From Verrucomicrobiota bacterium (lineage in GTDB: Bacteria; Verrucomicrobiota; Verrucomicrobiia; Verrucomicrobiales; Akkermansiaceae): a stretch of 64,000 nucleotides of DNA. How positions within the stretch are numbered: the first letter of the stretch is position 1; every line of letters starts with the position of its first letter. Below, piece by piece: positions 54,339 through 61,196 of the stretch. The translations under genes were made by a program, and so were the position numbers. The notes beneath the pieces were generated by a model. It had not been told where the DNA came from and made no database searches. It was given only the letters and a program-made list of their open reading frames with translations. The stretch lies in contig JAPLUI010000242.1 of NCBI GenBank assembly GCA_026397725.1, forward strand, positions 1 to 64,000, written 5' to 3'.

Positions 54339-54788
54339 TCATATCATTTTCGGGGATCCTCCAGAATATCCGCCTCGGCGAGTTCCGGCCTTTCGAGTCT
54401 TGGTTTGAATCCGAGGCAACCGTGCCGCGACCGATTCCCAGTCGCCCAGATGGACCCGCATCAGGCTCTTCCAAAGCTGGCCGTGGTTTGGCACCGAAAA
54501 ATGCAGCAACTCGTGGACGATCACGTAATCGCCAAGGTCTCGCGCCAGCGCTAGCAGCTTGTCGTTGAAGCTCAGCGTGCCCGCCGTCGAACATGACGCC
54601 CACTTGCGGCGCATCGGGCGGACGTAGATTGACTTGGCAGCCACATCCATCGTCCGGGCCCATTCCAGCACCCGTGCCTTGAACTCCTCCCTGTCCCGCC
54701 AGCCCTCCGCCAGGTGGCTGCCGCGTCCCGCGGCAGGCCGTGACTGCGGCGTCCCGCCGCAGTTCTGCTGTGTGCGTCCCGGTTTCAT
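54339..54788 (-). CDS. YgjP/DUF45-type metallopeptidase of the R-M locus
   Basis: 149 residues. The core matches YgjP-like (DUF45) proteins: RPMRRKWASCSTAGTLSFNDKLL, then YVIVHELLHFSVPNHGQLWKSLM with the zinc site HELxH. Such genes are frequent next to hsdR. ATG 54788 overlaps the TGA that ends the intact hsdR distal frame (ATGA). Residues about 9-25 (CGGTPQSRPAAGRGSH) are encoded by the double-hairpin repeat and do not look native, so the N-terminus has been altered or shortened by the insertion. Confidence 0.75.
   Translation of the reverse strand: MKPGRTQQNCGGTPQSRPAAGRGSHLAEGWRDREEFKARVLEWARTMDVAAKSIYVRPMRRKWASCSTAGTLSFNDKLLALARDLGDYVIVHELLHFSVPNHGQLWKSLMRVHLGDWESVAARLPRIQTKTRKAGTRRGGYSGGSPKMI
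54718..54763. repeat. Double-hairpin (TCC-loop) element inside metallopeptidase gene
   Basis: CTGCCGCG-TCC-CGCGGCAG (54718-54736) and ACTGCGGCG-TCC-CGCCGCAGT (54743-54763), both perfect. It is translated in frame near the protein N-terminus. Confidence 0.85.
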
Positions 54789-57700
54789 TTCCGAAATGCC
54801 TTCTCTAACAATACAAACAACTCTTCAACCGTCGCTGCGACTTTTTCCAAATCCTCTTCCTCTGAAAACACCGCGAAGGTCACTTGCTTGCGCAACTCGC
54901 GCAATTCCGCTTCGCCGTCTTTCCAACCGGGATGCCTGCCAAAGGCCTCGCGGATTTTCGCGCTGACTTCTTCTGCGTTAGGAACGCCGTCTTCCGTGAG
55001 TTTGCAGAGCACGAAGTAGCTCAGGCCATCCAGCCCTGAGCTTCAACCAACCCGGCACCTTGCCGTGCATCTTCGCCTTGAACAACGCCTTCAACAGCCC
55101 GATGTCCTTCACAATGGCGTTGATCTCCTCGCTGTCGAACGCCAGCGCCTTTTCCAACTTGTCAAAGATCCCGACGAAATCGAGCACGAAGCCATGCGGC
55201 TTCACCATCTCCTGCGCTTCGTTCTCATAGGGCCGGTTCACCCGGGCAATCGCTTGAAGCAGCGTGTGGTCGCGCATCGGCTTGTCCAGATACATCGCGT
55301 AGAGCACCGGCGCGTCGAAGCCAGTTAGAAGCTTCTCCGTCACGATCAGGATCTTGGGCATCTGGTCCAGCTTGCCGAAGCTCTTGCGGATCTGCCGCTC
55401 CCGCTTCGGATCGAGGTGGAATTCCTTGAGCAATTTCGTGTCATTGTTGTTGCCGGTGTAAACGACCTCCGAATATTCCGGCGGCAGGAACTTATCCAGC
55501 GCGTGTTTGTCGTGGGCACATGCCTCGCGATCCACGCCTACCAGGAACGCTTTGTAGCCCAGCGGTTCCACGTTTTCCAAAAAATGCTTTGCCACGAACT
55601 CCGCCACCTGCTGGACGCGGGCCTTTCCCTTGAGGAAATTCTTCAGGTTCACCGCCCGCTCAAGGATCTTGTTCAGCTCCTCGATGTCGGCCACGCCCTC
55701 GGCCTCGGCGAGGGAGAGGAACTCCTTGTCCAGCGTCTCGTGCGGCACCAGCATCTCGTTCGGCGCGAGCTGATAGTAAAGCGGCAGCGTGGTGCCGTCT
55801 TCGATGCTCTCGGCGATGGAATACTTGTGCAGATACCCATGGTCATCCTCACCGCCGAAGGTCTTGAAAGTGCCCTTGCCATAAACCGTTTTGTCCACCG
55901 GAGTCCCGGTAAACCCGATGAAGGTCGCGTTCGGCAGGCCGGCCATCAGGAAATTCCCGAGATCGCCGCTGGTCGTCCGGTGCGCCTCGTCGATCAACAC
56001 ATAGATGTTCTTCCGCGTGTTCAGGTCCGCCGGCATGTCACGGAACTTGTGGATCATCGTCACGATGATGCCGCGGTAATCACTGCGCAACAATTCGTTC
56101 AGCCGCCGGATGCTGTCGGCGTGCTCCAGGTTGCCAATGCCCAGCGCAATCAGGTTTTTCAGCATCTGGTCTTCCAACTCATTGCGGTCGATCATCAGCA
56201 GGATTGTCGGCTTGTCCGCCTGCGGGGCGCGGAAAAGCATTTGTGCCGAGATGATCATCGTGAACGTCTTGCCGCTGCCCTGCGTGTTCCATACCAACCC
56301 ACGCGTCCGCACCGGATCGAGCGCCCGTTCCACCACCTTCTCCACACCGCCGGTCTGGTGTTGGCGCAGGATGTATTTCTGTAGCTCCTCGTCCTTCTCG
56401 GCAAAGATGATGTAGTCTTTCAGGAACGACAGGATATTTGGGATGAAACAGAAGGATTTAACCTTGGTCTCGAGGCGGCCCGGAACGGAGGGGGGACATT
56501 CCTGTCCCCCTTTCTCTTCAGTTGGCTGGGGACTCGAAAGTCCCCGCTCCCTTTCACGCTCCCATTGAACAAATCGCCCCTCTCGCAATTTCGCCTTCAC
56601 CGGATTCTTCCGGATATACTCCGCCACCTTGAAAAAATGCCGCTCATTCCGAATCAATCGATCCCAATACTCATCCTGCCATAGCTCACCGGTCTTCCCG
56701 ATCCGCTTGTTGATCTCCCGCGCTGTGAACCCCTTCCACGACTTCAGAATATCAGGCAGCGTGTGATTGCCGTGCGGTCGGAACAACGCATGGACGTGAT
56801 TCGGCATGACCACGAATGACGCCAACTCATACCGGTCGCCATCAAAGTGCCTCAACGCATCCGCCACGATCTTCGCAATGGCCGGATCTTTCAGCACGAG
56901 CGATCCAGTTCCCTGGTCCAGCCAATCTTCGATTTGGCGGGAGAAACATTCGTGATACTCGGCCTCGGTTTTCTCATCCCACGGCTCGGGATGGTGTGAT
57001 AGCCAGATTGAGCGTTCTTCCTTCCACTGATCGAGCTTCACCCTTGGGAGGGAATCGCCCAATCGCCAGGTCACAAAGACCCAGGCTTCGCCCTGCTGCC
57101 AATGAGGCAAGCGGTTCTTGGTGACGTTGATTTCGGCGTCGGGATTGAAAAAGGAGTGGGGGTTTTCCAACCCATTATTTCCATTAAACGGGGGACAGGA
57201 ATGTCCCCCCTCCTTCCAGTTGAAAATGTTCCGCCACACCGTGTTCCAGGTCACCCCGTAGGAAAACCCGATGGCATCCGTGGCGGTGAATAGCTGCTGC
57301 GGGACGAAAAGCTCCGGCGTCTCATCGTGATAGCGGCGGATCTGGTCGATCCCCAACGCAATACCCTCATCCTTGGCCGCGTTTTTGCACTCGATCACCA
57401 ACACCGGGATGCCATTGATCAAGAACACCACATCCTCCCGTGTCCCGTAGTGGCCGTTGTGATAGGAAAACTCCTCGGTCACTTCGTAAATGTTGTTTTC
57501 CGGATGCTCGTAATCGATCAGGATCAAGTCCCTCTCACGCTTTTCCTCGTGGTCAAAGAATTTTCCCCGGTTCCGCAGGTGTTCCACAAATTCCCGGTTG
57601 CCGTAGATGTCCGTGTGCAGATACCTGAACTTTCCGAGTAATGCCCCCTCCGCCTCCGCGTAACGCGGGTTGAACTCGCGAACCTTGGCGTCTAGCAAGT

Positions 57701-57866
57701 CATCGAAGAAAAGCGAGCGCCCCTTGGCTCGGTCCTTCGGCGGTGTATCCGGATCAAACCCGCGCCGCCGCTCGGCCTCTTCGCGGGAAACCAGCGTCCA
57801 CCCGATGGCCACCGCGTATTTGAGGATGCGGGCTTGGACGGTTTTGTTTTCGGTGGGCTTAGACAT
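54785..57866 (-). pseudogene. hsdR: Type I restriction endonuclease subunit R, interrupted and truncated
   Basis: The N-terminus (MSKPTENKTVQARILKYAVAIGW), the nuclease motif VLVIECKN (near 156-162), helicase motif I NTQGSGKTF and motif II VLIDEAHRT identify HsdR. A RAYT transposase occupies about residues 220-459 in frame (see separate entry). Near 55037 the frame passes from WLKL into unrelated residues and stops at 54978. The proper C-terminus (GLDGLSYFVLCKL to VLLEKAFRK) continues in another frame to 54785. From memory of the family, about 200 residues between those points are missing. The gene is therefore probably a non-functional remnant. ATG 57866 overlaps the stop of the ATPase gene upstream. 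Confidence 0.85.
56491..57209 (-). mobile_element. RAYT (REP-associated HUH tyrosine transposase) inserted in frame in hsdR
   Basis: The 719-bp segment begins and ends with inverted copies of one 20-bp palindrome: GGGGGACA-TTCC-TGTCCCCC at 56491-56510 and its reverse complement at 57190-57209. Between them, in the hsdR frame, lies a complete-looking Y1/RAYT transposase: NRLPHWQQGEAWVFVTWRL, LRHFDGDRYELASFVVMPNHVHALFRP (the H-x-H metal site) and LWQDEYWDRLIRNERHFFKVAEYIRKNPVKAKL (catalytic Tyr). A second hairpin, GGGGACT-TTCG-AGTCCCC on the minus strand, with a GGGAGC tag, lies just inside the 56.5-kb end. About 240 codons are added without breaking the frame. Confidence 0.88.
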
Positions 57867-59179
57867 TAGTTGTTGGACTTGTTGTTCTGAACGGCTGTTA
57901 ACCGGGTCAACTCCCCATTGGAACCCTGGATCCGCTCATGCGCTTCCCGTAGCTTCTTCTCAGCTACGGTGAGATTATCCTCATCCAGAGCTTCTTCAAT
58001 GTCATCCAGCAGCTTGCGCGTCTCTGCGTCGCGCGATTCCGCATCCGGCATGATGTGATCCAGAATCCAGTTAGAATCCACGCCCATGGAAATCATCGGC
58101 TGGGTGATTTCTCCGGTCTGGGATATCAAGCGGATCTCGTCGGCAGGCACCGCACCGATCACCTGGGGTGAATGGGTGGTCGCGACAAACTGCATCGACG
58201 GGAATGTTTCCTTCAGGTCACCAACGACACGGCGCTGCCATTTCGGATGCAGGTGGACGTCCACCTCATCTATCAACACCAACCCCGGTGTTTCGCGGAG
58301 GATTCGTGGCCAAGGCCGGTCGTCTGGCCCCAGTTGGTCGGCGGGTAGCAGAAAGGCGTTTTGGGTCACCGCTTTGATGGCGATGTCGGCAATCAGGGCA
58401 ACCATCATCCGCTGGCCGGCGCTCAGCAGCGAAAACGGCTGGGCCCTGCCGTCAATGGAGAGCACGATCTCCGCCCGGTCCCCATCATACCAGAGGTCAT
58501 TCGACTCGGGAATGCACCGAAGGATCGCCATCTTGACGACTTCATATCCCGGTCTCCACGTTCCCCCACGGTTGACAAATGCGATCACCTCGCGTTGAAA
58601 CCAATCCTGCAAGTCGCTCAAGCGGATCCGCTCCTCGAAGCACTCGTAAAATGCTTCCCATCGTCGGGCGGGGCCATTCACTTTACCTTTCGGACTGCGC
58701 TGCTGCGACGGCAACCAGGACCGCCCCGCCCCGTAGTAGGCAATGACCGGACAAAGCACCTTGTCACCACCCGCCACGCGTATGAAAACATCCGCGATGA
58801 TGGCCAGCGCCTCCTTGGCATCGGCATTCGTGGTCCGCGCACCCTCTTTCCGAATCTGCCGGCACCACTGAACGTCCCGACCGGCGATCTGTCCGGTAGC
58901 AAGCACGGCAACCGGCTTGCACTCGTTGAATTGAATGCGGTCTCCCTCCTTCTTCGGATCGAGGCGAATCTCATTGGAGAGGATGTTCCGCCCGCTGCTT
59001 GCCAGGGTGGAATCCGGCACCTTCACCAGCCATACGGCCGCCGCTACCGCAAGGGCGTCCAGCAACGTCGTCTTGCCCGCCCCATTGTCACCCACCAGCA
59101 GGGTGAACTGTGGATGCAGCTCAAGCGTCTGCTTCTCAAAGCGCTTAAAGTTCTTAATTTCGATTTTGTCAATTTTCAT
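57866..59179 (-). CDS. AAA ATPase accessory gene within the R-M locus
   Basis: 437 residues, ABC/OLD-like. Walker A is GDNGAGKTT (30-38), the signature region is LLSAGQRMMVALI, Walker B is LVLIDEVDVHLHP, and the switch His lies in ATTHSPQV. It resembles the ATPases of Septu (PtuA) or restriction-linked rlo genes. No HNH partner is adjacent. The stop overlaps the hsdR ATG, and the start lies inside the preceding HsdR-like mini-ORF. The C-terminal 80 residues are charged and helical (DAETRKLLDDIEEALDEDNLTVAEKKL). A role in phage defence is an inference from context. Confidence 0.75.
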   Translation of the reverse strand: MKIDKIEIKNFKRFEKQTLELHPQFTLLVGDNGAGKTTLLDALAVAAAVWLVKVPDSTLASSGRNILSNEIRLDPKKEGDRIQFNECKPVAVLATGQIAGRDVQWCRQIRKEGARTTNADAKEALAIIADVFIRVAGGDKVLCPVIAYYGAGRSWLPSQQRSPKGKVNGPARRWEAFYECFEERIRLSDLQDWFQREVIAFVNRGGTWRPGYEVVKMAILRCIPESNDLWYDGDRAEIVLSIDGRAQPFSLLSAGQRMMVALIADIAIKAVTQNAFLLPADQLGPDDRPWPRILRETPGLVLIDEVDVHLHPKWQRRVVGDLKETFPSMQFVATTHSPQVIGAVPADEIRLISQTGEITQPMISMGVDSNWILDHIMPDAESRDAETRKLLDDIEEALDEDNLTVAEKKLREAHERIQGSNGELTRLTAVQNNKSNN

Positions 59180-59276
59180 GGTGGTTCGGCGGTGATTGTA
59201 GCTTGTTTGTCACGGTTGCCCCGGCGTGGGCGAGGATTCGGGCTTCGACGGCTTTATGTTCGCTCGGCTTGATCAT
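59169..59276 (-). CDS. HsdR-N-terminus-like mini-ORF 3 (leader of AAA ATPase gene)
   Basis: A 35-codon ORF: MIKPSEHKAVEARILAHAG and then an unrelated tail. It matches the HsdR start (M-x-K-P-x-E-x-K-x-V-x-A-R-I-L) but ends at a TGA that overlaps the first codons of the ATPase gene, so translation could be coupled. The DNA differs clearly from the real hsdR start at 57866, so it is not a recent copy. Confidence 0.65.
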   Translation of the reverse strand: MIKPSEHKAVEARILAHAGATVTNKLQSPPNHHEN

Positions 59277-59385
59277 GTGAAAATTTGGTTTGCTATCGGG
59301 TCGTTTGGTGCGTAGTGTCTTCCCGGACTGGGAATTCTCGGTCGGAAGGCGGTCTCTGGGGTTACCCGGAGCCGCCTTTTTCGTT

Positions 59386-60132
59386 TCAGGGAAAGATTTT
59401 CCATCCGGTAATACCCCCTCTCTTGTAAACTCGGTCGCACACCAAATCCCACGCTTGATTGGGCTGCGCTGGGTTCAATACACGTCTCGCCGCTGGATGG
59501 GCACACAAATCCGCGATCTGAAGTCCTGCAATGTTGTCCGTCTTGCGCCGGAAACTGATCGGACAATTCAGCCGCTGGAATCGCGTTGCCGGGATGAAGC
59601 GGGTCCCTTGGGTCATCATCCGGTAAAACGCGGCCTCAAGCTCGTTGTCCTCGTTCTTCCCACGGGCCTCCGCTGTCACCGGTAGATGTGTTTCATTTTC
59701 ACCATCCAGAAAATGCAACACGCGTTCGAAGGTGTAGGTCAGCGCCAGATCATAGGGATTGGAGGCTGCCATTCCATAGCGTTCCCGATGCTCCTGTTTG
59801 TGGATGGCGGTGATGAAGAGAGTGATGGGAAGATCCTTCATCATCTCGCTCAAGGCACTGAGAACCATCGCACGTTTGCCGGGTAGTTGCATAAAAGCAA
59901 AATCTCCGAGCGCCTTGCGCACGTCGCGACTGTGGAGATTCACGCCCTCATGATTCCAGAAACGCATCTTCAAGCGTCCCAACGCGGGGATGATCTGTTC
60001 CTGATACACCCTCCTCTCCACGATCACCGTGGACAACACGAACAAGGGAAAATCCCGGTCGATCTTCTCTAACGAGTGGTCTCCGCACTCGTCAAAGAAT
60101 GCAATCAATCGAGAGGGCGCTGCTTCAGGCAT
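59386..60132 (-). CDS. DUF3800 family protein within the R-M locus
   Basis: 248 residues with DUF3800 marks: IAFFDECGDHSL near the start (usual FxDESGD, here Cys for Ser), SRDVRKALGDF in the first third, and NIAGLQIADLCAHPAARR near the end. The family has a predicted RNase H-like fold and is common in defence islands. ATG 60132 is preceded by GGAGGTGAGCG and lies inside mini-ORF 2. It is followed by 109 bp without a gene. Confidence 0.8.
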   Translation of the reverse strand: MPEAAPSRLIAFFDECGDHSLEKIDRDFPLFVLSTVIVERRVYQEQIIPALGRLKMRFWNHEGVNLHSRDVRKALGDFAFMQLPGKRAMVLSALSEMMKDLPITLFITAIHKQEHRERYGMAASNPYDLALTYTFERVLHFLDGENETHLPVTAEARGKNEDNELEAAFYRMMTQGTRFIPATRFQRLNCPISFRRKTDNIAGLQIADLCAHPAARRVLNPAQPNQAWDLVCDRVYKRGGITGWKIFP

Positions 60133-60265
60133 CGCTCACCTCCTCTCCACACGAATGCCCGCACCAACGAGTCGCTGCGGTTCGGGATACAACCGGCCAA
60201 CTGATGGACTCGGCGTATGCGAGGATCCGGGATTGGACGGTTTTTTGTTCGGTGGGGGCGGGCAT
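60125..60265 (-). CDS. HsdR-N-terminus-like mini-ORF 2 (leader of DUF3800 gene)
   Basis: A 46-codon ORF: MPAPTEQKTVQSRILAYAES, then ISWPVVSRT, which follows the real HsdR start (KTVQARILKYAVAIGWTLVSR) closely. After about 30 codons the match ends. The TGA overlaps the DUF3800 start by 8 bases. The ORF begins 13 bp after the stop of the 268-residue gene. Confidence 0.7.
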   Translation of the reverse strand: MPAPTEQKTVQSRILAYAESISWPVVSRTAATRWCGHSCGEEVSDA

Positions 60266-60278
60266 AAGTTTTTAGGTT

Positions 60279-61085
60279 CTAGTGTTGCTCAACTGGCACC
60301 TGTCCGTTGTCCGTCTCCCTGACTATGAAAAGCTGAGAATCTAAAAACACCTGCGAGTAGAAAGCGATTCGATCTAGCGGGTGGCGCTCGGCCAACTGAA
60401 CTCGGGATGATCGCTTTGATTCAGGCGAAATATGGCGATGCTTCTCTGCAATCTCAGACAAATAATGGGCCGTATTCTCAAGTGCGTCTCTCTTGATTGC
60501 CGTTCTCGATTTTTCTTTGAAGGAGTGTGCAACTGATCGTTCAAATTCTTCAAGCTTCCCGCTCGTATCCAATGGGCGAGGTTTAGAACAAATATGGGGC
60601 GTAGATCCTAGAAGGAACGCGACATGGTGCTCGTCGTCATCAGGAAGAGGACCAATATGGGAGGGCCTTATCCAAAGCGAACGGCTTCTTACTTGGTGCG
60701 ATAGATATGCCGCGTTAAACTCGTCCGAGGTATGAAACGCCGGAGCGGAGTAGTAAACTTCATTGCCCGCATTCTCGAGGTCGAGCAGCATCTCGTGCTG
60801 GTCCGAATGACGCGCTGGCCGCATATGCATTCGGTAAAACGGCGGCTGAAAAATGCCATCCTTCACTTCCTGCGCAGTTCTCCGAACCATGCAGTGCGAG
60901 AGCTTGAACTGAAGAAAAAGCGGAAGGCCCGGCCGTTGTAGCATTAGGTCGTAACCCCCACCGGACTGTCCTTCTTGATATAGCGACGGAAAGACTGGTG
61001 CCGCCGTGAGCGATGTCCCATGCCAGTTTATCAGCTCGTCAGTGAGAGCGTATCCGTAGCTGAATTCTGAAATATCCGGTTTCAT
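60279..61085 (-). CDS. Unknown accessory protein in the R-M locus
   Basis: A 268-residue soluble protein with no family I can name. A segment in the first quarter, GGYDLMLQRPGLPLFLQFKLS, has the order D...Q-x-K seen in some PD-(D/E)xK nucleases, but the match is weak. Later parts are charged and helical. Base composition is lower in GC than the neighbours, suggesting recent acquisition. A strong AAAGGAGG lies 8 bases before ATG 61085, which overlaps the TGA of mini-ORF 1 (ATGA). Confidence 0.6.
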   Translation of the reverse strand: MKPDISEFSYGYALTDELINWHGTSLTAAPVFPSLYQEGQSGGGYDLMLQRPGLPLFLQFKLSHCMVRRTAQEVKDGIFQPPFYRMHMRPARHSDQHEMLLDLENAGNEVYYSAPAFHTSDEFNAAYLSHQVRSRSLWIRPSHIGPLPDDDEHHVAFLLGSTPHICSKPRPLDTSGKLEEFERSVAHSFKEKSRTAIKRDALENTAHYLSEIAEKHRHISPESKRSSRVQLAERHPLDRIAFYSQVFLDSQLFIVRETDNGQVPVEQH

Positions 61086-61195
61086 AAATACCTCCTTTGC
61101 GTCGTTCCCTCCTCAGCCACAATCGTCCAACCGATGGCCTCGGCAAATTCGAGAATCTGGGCGTAAATGGTTTTGTGTTCTCCGGGCGTGGGCAT
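61082..61195 (-). CDS. HsdR-N-terminus-like mini-ORF 1 (leader of unknown accessory gene)
   Basis: A 37-codon ORF: MPTPGEHKTIYAQILEFAEA, IGWTIVAEE, then a short tail. It aligns with the HsdR N-terminus over about 29 codons. It starts one base after the stop of the RloC-like gene and ends with an ATGA overlap onto the next gene, whose ribosome binding site it contains. Confidence 0.7.
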   Translation of the reverse strand: MPTPGEHKTIYAQILEFAEAIGWTIVAEEGTTQRRYL

Positions 61196-61196
61196 G

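Noticed and set aside
57866..59179. Complete Septu system (PtuA plus PtuB)
   Set aside because: The ATPase is PtuA-like, but no HNH nuclease gene is adjacent; the neighbours are hsdR and a mini-ORF.
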